Shown here: positions 21,442-28,806 of the stretch, in pieces
Layout of the letters: each line of letters opens with the position of its first letter
Position numbering within the stretch: position 1 is the first letter of the stretch
Virus record (IMG/VR): IMGVR_UViG_3300030098_005415
Location: 1 to 28,806 of that record
Origin: a virus
Length of the DNA stretch: 28,806 bases
Strand: one strand, 5' to 3'
Translations under genes and position numbers: made by a program
Notes under the pieces: model-generated
The model's database searches: none
Told to the model about the DNA's origin: nothing
What the model saw: the letters and a program-made list of their open reading frames with translations, nothing else

Positions 21442-22922
21442 TGGCTATTACGACGATTACATCCATTGCTGTAAATAAAAACGAATACAGCAGATTTGAA
21501 TCTAATAACGCAATCATTGAGGCACGCGTCTTCTTAGGCGGTACGGTTAGTGCAACTGCGTCTGAAAACACTTTACGATTTGAAATTCGTAAAGCACGAA
21601 GATCCAGAGATGTAGTAGTTTATACGTATGATGTAAACGCTGCTACGTACTTTACTTTAGGTGTTGGTGCTCCGTTTGACGCAAACACTCCGCTGTACGC
21701 TTATCTAGATATTAGATTGGCAATTTCTTCTCCTGACCTTATTAGCTTAATTCGTCGGGGCGAATACTACGTAAAGGTGTACCGGAGTGACGAGGTCTCG
21801 CCTTTCCCTGTAGCGGGATCTAAAGAGTCAGACAACTTCCACATCAGTCCGATCACCGTAGACCGCATGAAATCGGACTGGTGTTTTGGTATTGATTTCC
21901 AATCCTCTGATATCAGAACTTGGAAGTTTCAACCCCGGCAGATAACGGGTGTGACCATGAAGGAAGTGAGCCGGAATCACATGCTCTCCTTCTTCACCCT
22001 AAGTTATATTAGGGATGCAGCTACTGGCCTTTCGTTTTTGTCTTGGAACAGCGGGAAGGCTATTCCCATTACTGCAGCGTACAAAGAGTATATGCTCCCT
22101 GCAGGAGGACCAAGCGCTGAGTATATTATAGTAAACGTAGATTTTATTAGATTGCCTACGGCAAGCATACAAGAAGAGCTGTATATTGAGGAAAAGAATC
22201 TAGACGAGGTTACTCTTCGTAGATACATATATGATTCTATTGATCACGCTGAGAATACCTTACTCCAGGTCTACATAGAGCCCACGGAATTGGTCACCGA
22301 CGTTGATCCTTCTCAACTTACGTATAGCGGGAGCGGGGGCTCACTAGTCATAAACAGTGATTACGATTTTATCGTGTCACCTATTACTTTTTACCCTCGC
22401 ACCCCTGGGGAGTGGATTGATATCCAATTCCCATTCCCGAGCTTACTTCGAGTTGATCAGCTTTACGGCGCGGTAGCCAACACTCGCGTAGTCCACATTA
22501 ACCCTGAGTGGATCGAGATTGCTGAAAAAAGCGGTTACGTACAGCTTGTTCCTTTTAATACAGAAATTGCTTTTGACTTTATTGGGTTAATTTGGGTGGA
22601 GTCTCTTAGGAGTGCTACTCCGGTACCAAACTTTTGGCACTACAATCTATTGGCAGGATTACGGGACTGTCCGGGAGACGTATTAGAGTTAATAGGTCGA
22701 CACGCTGCTATCCCGATTCTCACTGCGGCGGGTGCTGCTTTTCGTGGTGGTTACTCCAGCCAGAGCATCTCTAGGGATGGCGTCTCGGAGAGTGTTTCTT
22801 ATACCTCGTCCGCTATTTATGGTATCTATAGTGCGAGTATTGAGGATTACCGTAACTGGATCCGAGAGCACTTACCTGCCATCAGAAGTCGATACCGTGG
22901 TCCTCAAATGATTGTAATGTAA
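21441..22922 (+). CDS. Conserved large-phage virion protein, unknown function
   Basis: A 493-residue beta-rich protein with TAATG overlaps at both ends. The C-terminal part (~400-493) has a pattern I associate with virion proteins of many large myoviruses: DVLELIGRHAAIPILTAAG, then a Ser-Gln-Ser-Ile/Asp-Gly-x-Ser-(Glu/Gln)-Ser box near 440-450, YTSSAIYGIYSASI, and a final LPAIRSRYRG. Such proteins lie between capsid and sheath genes and are probably part of the neck or collar, but their function is not established. Only one hydrophobic-x-Lys-Ser/Ala match (IRKA) was noticed, in contrast to the head genes. Exact role unknown. Confidence 0.8.
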   Translation: MAITTITSIAVNKNEYSRFESNNAIIEARVFLGGTVSATASENTLRFEIRKARRSRDVVVYTYDVNAATYFTLGVGAPFDANTPLYAYLDIRLAISSPDLISLIRRGEYYVKVYRSDEVSPFPVAGSKESDNFHISPITVDRMKSDWCFGIDFQSSDIRTWKFQPRQITGVTMKEVSRNHMLSFFTLSYIRDAATGLSFLSWNSGKAIPITAAYKEYMLPAGGPSAEYIIVNVDFIRLPTASIQEELYIEEKNLDEVTLRRYIYDSIDHAENTLLQVYIEPTELVTDVDPSQLTYSGSGGSLVINSDYDFIVSPITFYPRTPGEWIDIQFPFPSLLRVDQLYGAVANTRVVHINPEWIEIAEKSGYVQLVPFNTEIAFDFIGLIWVESLRSATPVPNFWHYNLLAGLRDCPGDVLELIGRHAAIPILTAAGAAFRGGYSSQSISRDGVSESVSYTSSAIYGIYSASIEDYRNWIREHLPAIRSRYRGPQMIVM

Positions 22923-23728
22923 TGTCTGATAAAAAGAACATCGCACGAAGATTGAACTTGCAGACTGGCTTAGGTGTAGGCTGGTCTGACAATTTTCGTA
23001 TGCAAGATGGTCTTATTGCCAACAGAGGGCAAGTTGTCATCCACGAGATAGGGATTGCTTGTACGTGCCGGTCTGGGCCTCGTGACGAACCTGTTGTTGG
23101 TGGCAGTGGTAAAATGCACTGTAATAAGTGCGAGAACGGTATTCTTTACAGAGAGCCTCTTCAAATAATGGGGCTGGTAGTAGGTACTCACTCTACCAAA
23201 CAATTATTGGAGACCGGGTTTGTTAACCCCGGTGACTGCATTCTTTCTGTGTCTCCTAACTTAAAGACTCCACCTTCTGACTTTGATAAGATTACTTTTA
23301 CTTGGCCTGAAAATGTAGGGGAAGGTCAGGTAATAGTGCGTGGGTTAAGCGCTAAAAATAATCCACATAATTTAGAGTTAAATCCCTATGGGTTAAAACC
23401 CAACGAGGATTTGTTGCATTACCAAGGTGCTCACGCCATTTACTGTGAAGATGAAAACGGTAAAGTGTATAACCAAGACGCTAACTTCTATTTTGAGGGA
23501 AGAAAGTTGGTTTGGGTTGCAGGACCCGAAGAGAACGTCCGATACACTATAAAGTATAAAGCTTATCTAGAGTGGCTTGTTTACAACTCTCCTATGACCC
23601 GTAGGGATAAAAATACAGACCTTGGAGACAGGATTGCTCTGCGTAAAAAACATCTTGTAAACTTGAGAGATGCTGTAGACGTCGACCCGATGAATCTTGG
23701 ATTGTTCCGTTCTCGGGTGAGCGCATAG
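22922..23728 (+). CDS. Neck-region protein with CxC...CxxC zinc site
   Basis: A 268-residue protein that overlaps the previous gene by one base. C47 and C49 (ACTCRSG) and C67 and C70 (HCNKCENG) form a compact zinc-ribbon-like knuckle, probably structural. The remainder is beta-rich (KITFTWPENVGEGQVIV; KLVWVAGPEENVRYTIKYK) and ends with a helical basic segment. The order conserved protein, Zn protein, gp10-like protein and TIG protein suggests head-completion or head-tail joining. No named family is recognised with confidence, and the hydrophobic-x-Lys-Ser/Ala motif is absent. Confidence 0.8.
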   Translation: MSDKKNIARRLNLQTGLGVGWSDNFRMQDGLIANRGQVVIHEIGIACTCRSGPRDEPVVGGSGKMHCNKCENGILYREPLQIMGLVVGTHSTKQLLETGFVNPGDCILSVSPNLKTPPSDFDKITFTWPENVGEGQVIVRGLSAKNNPHNLELNPYGLKPNEDLLHYQGAHAIYCEDENGKVYNQDANFYFEGRKLVWVAGPEENVRYTIKYKAYLEWLVYNSPMTRRDKNTDLGDRIALRKKHLVNLRDAVDVDPMNLGLFRSRVSA

Positions 23729-23729
23729 A

Positions 23730-24458
23730 ATGGCGACTAGGATTACACATGCGTTCACCCAAGAGGAGCGCAAGAGATACGTCAAGCTTAGCCCTGAATT
23801 TGATCGTGAGGCGGAAGTTAGGCAGCTTGCGCTTGCTGCCGCCGCAATGATTCAGTGGGTAGACCACGCGAAAGCGACGTTTAGTGCTTCTACGGCCACT
23901 CGTTATCTTGAGAGTCTTTATTGGGATCCGTCCAACCCGAATCGGATTGAGATGGGCGTTCTTCCTAACACCCTAGCCGACCTGCTAGAGTACGGACAGG
24001 ACCCTAAAGATTTAAATAGTATTTTTCTTAGAAAAGCTAAGCTTAATAAGAAGACGCATCAGCCGTATAGGGTCATCCCTATCGATGATAACAGGCAAGC
24101 TCAGTACGAAGGCGTGGGTGAGTCAGTTGAGGTAAGCCAAGAGGAGATCAGATACTATCTCCAGAACATGTCTACAAAGATTGCAAAGATTGCTATTACC
24201 TCAAAGATGAGCCGTTTTAGTCGAGTTCGTGCTGCTGCTCACTCGTTTAAGCCTGCCGGGAAGTTTATCAAAAGCAAAGGTTCCGTTAAGTTTAGGACGG
24301 TTACTTCTCCTAACACCGATGTAGTAAATAAGCCTGCTGACATTTGGAAGCACCCTGGCATTAGGGCTGCGCTTATAGGCAACCAAATATCATCTTGGAT
24401 GGAAGTTAATAGAGCCAGCTATATTAGCCCTATATTTAATAAAGAACCGGGTCTTTAA
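23730..24458 (+). CDS. HK97 gp10-like neck/tail-completion protein
   Basis: A 242-residue protein starting one base after the previous stop. Its pattern resembles the HK97 gp10 family of head-tail joining proteins: a helical start, FSASTATRYLESL, the ie.Gv.n.LA..lE.G element as IEMGVLPNTLADLLEYG followed by a Pro/Asp-rich loop, and near the end FRTVTSPNTDVVNKPADIW leading to KHPGIRA, close to the family's W.HPG motif. It would sit at the neck between connector and tail. The assignment rests on pattern recognition without a search. Confidence 0.72.
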   Translation: MATRITHAFTQEERKRYVKLSPEFDREAEVRQLALAAAAMIQWVDHAKATFSASTATRYLESLYWDPSNPNRIEMGVLPNTLADLLEYGQDPKDLNSIFLRKAKLNKKTHQPYRVIPIDDNRQAQYEGVGESVEVSQEEIRYYLQNMSTKIAKIAITSKMSRFSRVRAAAHSFKPAGKFIKSKGSVKFRTVTSPNTDVVNKPADIWKHPGIRAALIGNQISSWMEVNRASYISPIFNKEPGL

Positions 24459-24460
24459 AC

Positions 24461-26014
24461 ATGAGCATTATACCAGAGATAATAATACAACGAGCTTTGG
24501 TAAACGGTATTCGTCAGATTAGAAGCTCTCCTTGGAGATCTGATCAGTTATTTAAAACTGTTCCACAGACCTATGCCCGAGAGTTCTTTAATTTAATAAA
24601 GAATACTCCGATAGATATTACTATGAATTACCCAAGGGAAGACAGTCAGTTCCCTTGTGTATGTATTTTACTTAGGGCAGAGGAAGAGACCGATGTCTTC
24701 TTAGGGGATTTTATGTCGGGAGGATATACCGACAAAGGTTCCCTTATGGGCACAAATGAGTTCTTCTTCACCGACGAAGCTACTCAGCCTCCGTCTACCG
24801 CTTTTGGGTCAATAAATTCCATAGGCGAAGCTCCTCGACTATTTGATCGAAAAGAAAGAACTTATAAAGAGGTGATGGGTTCTGGTTTTTCATGCAGTTA
24901 CTTGCTGCAGGTAATGACAGATGACCAGGATTTTACAGTCTTTTTGTATCATCTTGTGCGATATATCGTTCTTTCTAACATTTCTATGCTTACCGCTAAT
25001 GGTATCCACCAACTTCGTCTGAGTGGTACAGACTTTCTTCCTCAAGCGTCTCAGCAGCCTAATTTCATATTTATGCGCGGCATAAACATGAGCTTTCTTT
25101 ACTTTGCAGATCACTTCCTTGTTGAGGGTGATGAGGGTATGGAAGGGATTGCTAAAGCGTTTGTCATTGATATGGGCTTGGCGAGTAAAAAGGATTTTGG
25201 AGTTTTAACTTCTGTTCAAAAGCCTGCTATTGAATCGATAAATCCAGCAACGGGAACACAAGGAACTACTGTGTCCTGCACCGTGACGGGTATAAACTTC
25301 CAAGCAGAGATTGGGCATTACGATTATCTAACAGTGATAGATATAAACATGGAGGACAACTTCCTCACGCTGTCATCAGATACTACGATTAAGCATGTTC
25401 ACCTCGCGGGGGAGGCATTGTCTGGAGGAGGCGGCATTAGTACGCTCTCCAAAGCCATTCGTCCTGGGGACGAAGTGGTGTACGTGGATGACGCTACTGT
25501 GTTTGCAGAATTTGCTGCGCTTGGGAGCGGAGAATTTTTTGCCTCTATCGGAGCCGGATTAAAAATAGATTTTATAAAGAGTGGGGAAAAAACTTCTGGC
25601 AGTTCAGGATATATAAAATCAGATAGTATTGTAGTCGGGGATGTTAATAACGAAATTATTTATTCTAACTCTTCTCCTGCAGCCAATATTTCTACGTCTG
25701 ATAAATATGTATCCCCCACTGCGGTGCCTGCGTCAGTTGGTGCAGGTATGTTTTTGCAAATAATTGGGCCCACAAGTCACCCCGCGTACAACGAACAACG
25801 ACGGATAACTAGTGTTGTGGGAGATAGTGTAGTCGTAGCGAATAAATTTTCTGGAAATTTAGTCGGAGCTACTGTAAGGGTACTTAAGAGAAGTAACACA
25901 ATTACATTCAATGCGACTATTTCTTCCGATGCGCCATTAGGTTCGTGGGACGTAGTACTGACTAATCCAGATTTAATTACGGCTACCCTGAAGAATTCAT
26001 TTACGGTTACATAA
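24461..26014 (+). CDS. Neck/tail protein with split TIG (Ig-like) domain
   Basis: A 517-residue protein. Residues 1-~250 form a folded domain with the segments QFPCVCILLRAEEETDVFL, DFTVFLYHLVRYIVL and LRLSGTDFLPQ, seen in head-tail proteins of large myoviruses. Residues ~254-287 start an IPT/TIG domain (PAIESINPATGTQGTTV, TVTGINF). The expected second half (ISSDAPLGSWDVVLTNPD ... NSFTVT) appears only at ~478-517, so about 190 residues of another beta-rich segment are inserted in the Ig-like fold. The region around 360-470 contains Ser/Gly-rich strands. It ends 42 bases before the next gene. It is probably an exposed tail or neck protein, with no catalytic motif. Confidence 0.78.
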   Translation: MSIIPEIIIQRALVNGIRQIRSSPWRSDQLFKTVPQTYAREFFNLIKNTPIDITMNYPREDSQFPCVCILLRAEEETDVFLGDFMSGGYTDKGSLMGTNEFFFTDEATQPPSTAFGSINSIGEAPRLFDRKERTYKEVMGSGFSCSYLLQVMTDDQDFTVFLYHLVRYIVLSNISMLTANGIHQLRLSGTDFLPQASQQPNFIFMRGINMSFLYFADHFLVEGDEGMEGIAKAFVIDMGLASKKDFGVLTSVQKPAIESINPATGTQGTTVSCTVTGINFQAEIGHYDYLTVIDINMEDNFLTLSSDTTIKHVHLAGEALSGGGGISTLSKAIRPGDEVVYVDDATVFAEFAALGSGEFFASIGAGLKIDFIKSGEKTSGSSGYIKSDSIVVGDVNNEIIYSNSSPAANISTSDKYVSPTAVPASVGAGMFLQIIGPTSHPAYNEQRRITSVVGDSVVVANKFSGNLVGATVRVLKRSNTITFNATISSDAPLGSWDVVLTNPDLITATLKNSFTVT

Positions 26015-26055
26015 AGAAAGTATTAGTGTTATACCAGAAATCACGGTGAACCTAG

Positions 26056-26289
26056 ATGGCAACTAAAAAATCTACTAAATCGACCAAGAAAACGCCTGTC
26101 GATCCTCCCAAGAAAGAGGAAAGTGCGCCGTTTCGTGTCGTAGATGACCCCATCATGCCGGTTGAAAATTACTTAATGAGTGTTGGGACACGTCCGCATC
26201 GCATAAAACCGATGTCTGTGTGGGCCGCAGGGAAGGGACTCTCTGTTGCTACTGTTTCTCAATGGAAAACATTGTTTAAGAGCTATTAG
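26056..26289 (+). CDS. Small basic-tailed protein before the sheath gene
   Basis: A 77-residue protein. The first ~25 residues are Lys/Thr/Ser-rich and disordered; the rest is a compact domain (VENYLMSVGTRPHRIKPMSV, then a short helix ending LFKSY). The ribosome site is weak (GGTGA about 7-11 bases upstream of the ATG). The sheath gene's AGGAG starts within two bases of the stop, so the two are closely linked. No family is recognised. A tail-assembly accessory is plausible from position only. Confidence 0.65.
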   Translation: MATKKSTKSTKKTPVDPPKKEESAPFRVVDDPIMPVENYLMSVGTRPHRIKPMSVWAAGKGLSVATVSQWKTLFKSY

Positions 26290-26292
26290 GAG
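26288..26292 (+). promoter_or_regulatory. Ribosome binding site of sheath gene
   Basis: AGGAG overlaps the stop of the preceding gene and stands seven bases before GTG 26300. It supports a GTG start, as no ATG is available nearby. Confidence 0.75.
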
Positions 26293-26299
26293 AGCGTAA

Positions 26300-28806
26300 G
26301 TGGCAAAATTCATTACGTTTAACGGGACTACGCTCATTCACCCCGGAGGTCTTACGAAAGTAGACGCGGAGGGCATGGCTCAAGTCGGTGCCGGTGTCAG
26401 CGGTGTGGTGGGTATAATTGGCGAGGCTGATTATGGTCAGCCTTATGACCCCGGTGCGGCAGCTGATGCTGGCGTAGCTCCTAAGGTCTGGGCCTTTACT
26501 GACCCCGACGCTATGGCAGAGACCTTTAAATCGGGCCCTCTTGCAGACGCTGTAGATTTTTTGTTTAACCCGTCCAACGATGTTCGTATCCCTGGAGGGG
26601 CGCAGAAGGTAATTGCTCTTAAATCGAATTTAGATACTCAATCTGCCGTAAGCGCTGAAGATATTTTAACTACGAACGTATCCTGTGTTCTTACGTCAGC
26701 AATTTACGGAAAATACGCTAATAATCTCTCTGCTACGTTAAATGTAAACGCTGTAGATACAGACATGCTCGACCTTTCTATTACCGATGGTAATACGAGC
26801 ACGGTTGAGACCTTTACTAAGATCTGTGGAAACCCTCTTTTAGATGTTCAGTACGCACCTAGCGATCCTACCGTAGCTGTTGCGGAGATTACCACTAATG
26901 GTCTGGCTGCTAATGCTCACGAACTGCCGATGGCCTCTACTCCTGCGGGTTGTGCTGCGGGGCGATGGGTCCAGATTACAGGACACAATGCGCAGCCTGA
27001 GTTGATGGGTCAGGTACGAAGAATTCAGAGCATCAGTGGTGGGCATGTTATCACTCTCCAGGCTGATTTTCTTACTGACGACGGTACAGGCACTGTAATT
27101 CCAGACGCGGGAACTAAATTTAAAGTTATTCGTGAGGCTGTGGGGCCGTTCTTTGTTAACGCCTACAATTCTACTACGAAAGTCATCACTTTAGAGGGCG
27201 CTAAGGACAATCAACCAGCTTCGTACACTGCGGGATCTCCTCTGTTCTGGGTTAATGGCACTGGTGCTGGTCATATAGCTAGTGCCACTAGCGGTCCTAA
27301 TTATATACATATTATTTCTGGTGCTGGAGCGGGGCAGATTAGAAGAATTAATGCTGCTGCCTCTGACGTCAATGGTAGGTCTACAATAACGATAGAAAAC
27401 GGATTTTCCGTACCTCCCGACAATACTTCCCAATTTGTGTTTATTAACGCGGTCGCTGACACGACTTCTCCAACGTATGTTGGGGGGAATGCAATGGGTG
27501 CGGGAGCTATTGGTGTGGTGGCCGGATCAAGCGGTTTAGCAACTACTTTGACGCTTCAAGTTCGCCCCGGCGCGGGAGAGCCCGCCACTCATGGAGGTGC
27601 GGCTATCCCCTTCACAGGTGCGGGATCTGGCGGAGCTGGGTATCGACCGGCTGACTGGGTTTTCACCCTCTCGTCTTCTTTAAATGTTAACGCCTTAGTT
27701 ACGGCTCTTAACAAGAGCAACGCTATTACCGGTGCTACGAAAGGCGCAGACACTACAAATGGTGCGTGGAAAGCTCGGGTAGGGCTCGGAAGGGCACTAG
27801 ACTTGCCTACCAGTCGGCTAGACTTTTCAGGGCGCGCAAATGGCGCTTTTACGGGCGCGTCTGGAGCAGCCGCTGCTGGTGTGGATTGCTTATGCGATTT
27901 TGATACTAAAGGTGCTGCCTCCGATGGTACGTATAGCTCAGACCCGGACAGGTACCACCGTTTTGTGGACAATCTGGCGTTGTTGGTGGACACGATTAAC
28001 GCTCAGAGCGCCCTTATTACTGCCGCGAGAGCTACCGCTGCAGGAGGTTTAGGTGCAGCTTACGGGGATGGTGTCCCTGCGCTGGGGAAAACATTCGCCT
28101 TGGCTGGGGGTAATTACGTTGCTACGACAGCTTCCAGCCTCAATGCGTGCTTTGATGAGTTAATTAAGCATCGGCACAATACTGAAGTTGCGCTGTGGAG
28201 TGAGGATACGTCCAACTTTACAGTTAGCTATGTCCACTCCTTGTTGGCCACTAACGCTAAGAATGGTGCCGGGGCATATGACAACGAAGTGGATTGCATT
28301 GCCGCGTTCCGTCCCGCAACAACGGATGTTACTCCGTTGGACACCATTAAGGGCTACGCAAACACTTTAAACGACAGAAACGTAGCACTGACATTCCAGG
28401 ATATTAAGCGTCCAGGGCTTAACGGTCAGGTCAATCAGTACCCTCCTCACATGCTTGCTTGTGCTGTAGCGGGTATGCAAGCTGGTGCTGTTGTGGGTAC
28501 GCCGCTTACGTTCAAGCTTGTGCGCGCGAATGAAATCTTGTGCCGCAACACCCGCGTAGATACGTTAGATAAGACTACGTCTGATGACCTTCTCCTGAAC
28601 GGCTGCTTGTTTACAGAGAAGATTAAAGGTCAGGGGTATCGGATTACTCGTAACCTGAGTACGTATATAGCTACGGATAATCTGGCGTATACAGATCGCC
28701 ACGTTAACTACGAGCTTAACTTCATGGCGTATGACCTGCGCACGTTCATTGTTGATAAGTTCATTGGAGTCAAAGCGACTCCCGGGACGGTAGCGTCCAT
28801 CAAAAG
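26300..28806 (+). CDS. Contractile tail sheath protein, 3' end missing
   Basis: The frame is open from GTG 26300 to the right edge (835 codons, no stop). The N-terminal part (LIHPGGLTKVDAEGMAQVGA, GVVGIIGEADYG) and the last ~160 residues fit phage tail sheath proteins: DIKRPGLNGQ, a PLTFKLVRANEIL segment, DTLDKTTSDDLLLNGCLFTE, GYRITRNLSTYI, then a long YELNFMAYDLRTFIVDKFIG helix. Sheath subunits stack around the tail tube and contract to drive it into the host. At over 835 residues it is longer than T4 gp18 (659); the extra length is a Gly/Ala/Thr-rich beta region at ~150-480, probably inserted surface domains. It defines the phage as a myovirus. Confidence 0.85.
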   Translation, partial: MAKFITFNGTTLIHPGGLTKVDAEGMAQVGAGVSGVVGIIGEADYGQPYDPGAAADAGVAPKVWAFTDPDAMAETFKSGPLADAVDFLFNPSNDVRIPGGAQKVIALKSNLDTQSAVSAEDILTTNVSCVLTSAIYGKYANNLSATLNVNAVDTDMLDLSITDGNTSTVETFTKICGNPLLDVQYAPSDPTVAVAEITTNGLAANAHELPMASTPAGCAAGRWVQITGHNAQPELMGQVRRIQSISGGHVITLQADFLTDDGTGTVIPDAGTKFKVIREAVGPFFVNAYNSTTKVITLEGAKDNQPASYTAGSPLFWVNGTGAGHIASATSGPNYIHIISGAGAGQIRRINAAASDVNGRSTITIENGFSVPPDNTSQFVFINAVADTTSPTYVGGNAMGAGAIGVVAGSSGLATTLTLQVRPGAGEPATHGGAAIPFTGAGSGGAGYRPADWVFTLSSSLNVNALVTALNKSNAITGATKGADTTNGAWKARVGLGRALDLPTSRLDFSGRANGAFTGASGAAAAGVDCLCDFDTKGAASDGTYSSDPDRYHRFVDNLALLVDTINAQSALITAARATAAGGLGAAYGDGVPALGKTFALAGGNYVATTASSLNACFDELIKHRHNTEVALWSEDTSNFTVSYVHSLLATNAKNGAGAYDNEVDCIAAFRPATTDVTPLDTIKGYANTLNDRNVALTFQDIKRPGLNGQVNQYPPHMLACAVAGMQAGAVVGTPLTFKLVRANEILCRNTRVDTLDKTTSDDLLLNGCLFTEKIKGQGYRITRNLSTYIATDNLAYTDRHVNYELNFMAYDLRTFIVDKFIGVKATPGTVASIK

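Noticed and set aside
1-28806. tRNA genes, integrase, insertion sequence or attachment site
   Set aside because: None seen on reading; the window is almost fully coding for virion and assembly proteins. A tRNAscan and HMM search would settle it.

Overview
This window is part of a tailed double-stranded DNA phage (or prophage) genome with a contractile tail. It is the head-assembly and head-to-tail section, with every convincing gene on the + strand. The calls rest on a portal protein, a serine prohead protease, a HK97-fold major capsid protein, a HK97 gp10-like neck protein and a tail sheath cut by the right edge. Genes are tightly packed, with ATGA/TAATG stop-start overlaps, GTG starts and AGGAG-type ribosome sites. 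The host cannot be named from the sequence. The portal/protease/scaffold/capsid/neck/sheath order suits a large myovirus.

Layout. 1-4394: three charged, low-complexity proteins without recognised domains. The third has tandem repeats and a histone H1-like Ala/Lys/Pro tail. 4398-6322: two cell-wall enzymes, an N-acetylmuramoyl-L-alanine amidase with a peptidoglycan-binding domain and an SLT-type lytic transglycosylase. 6323-13267: portal, six accessory genes (including a 59-residue one and a CxxCxxCC metal-cluster protein), protease and two paralogous 240-residue scaffold-like proteins. 13287-15619: major capsid protein with an inserted Fn3/Ig-like domain, two tiny genes and a probable virion protein. 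15620-15796: terminator plus promoter-like leader. 15797-19582: a 1261-residue repetitive fibre-like protein. 19583-19769: second terminator and a leader sharing an AT-rich element with the first. 19770-28806: small virion protein, a membrane/coiled-coil protein, a carboxypeptidase-regulatory-like protein, conserved neck/tail proteins, a split TIG-domain protein, a small basic protein and the tail sheath. No stretch over 190 bases lacks a gene. I saw no tRNA, CRISPR array, insertion sequence or integrase.

The most interesting signal is a short motif, [bulky hydrophobic]-x-Lys-[Ser/Ala]. It occurs ten times in each of the two 240-residue scaffold-like proteins, near the N-terminus of the capsid protein (K29/A30), at residues 4-7 of the portal and of the 381-2597 protein, twice near the N-terminus of the transglycosylase, and in most other head-region proteins. 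It is nearly absent from the neck proteins checked. It has the layout of the T4 prohead-protease site ([Leu/Ile]-x-Glu) with Lys in place of Glu. I propose it is the cleavage and capsid-targeting code of the protease at 11075-11815. If so, it predicts which proteins are packaged in the head and where each is cut.
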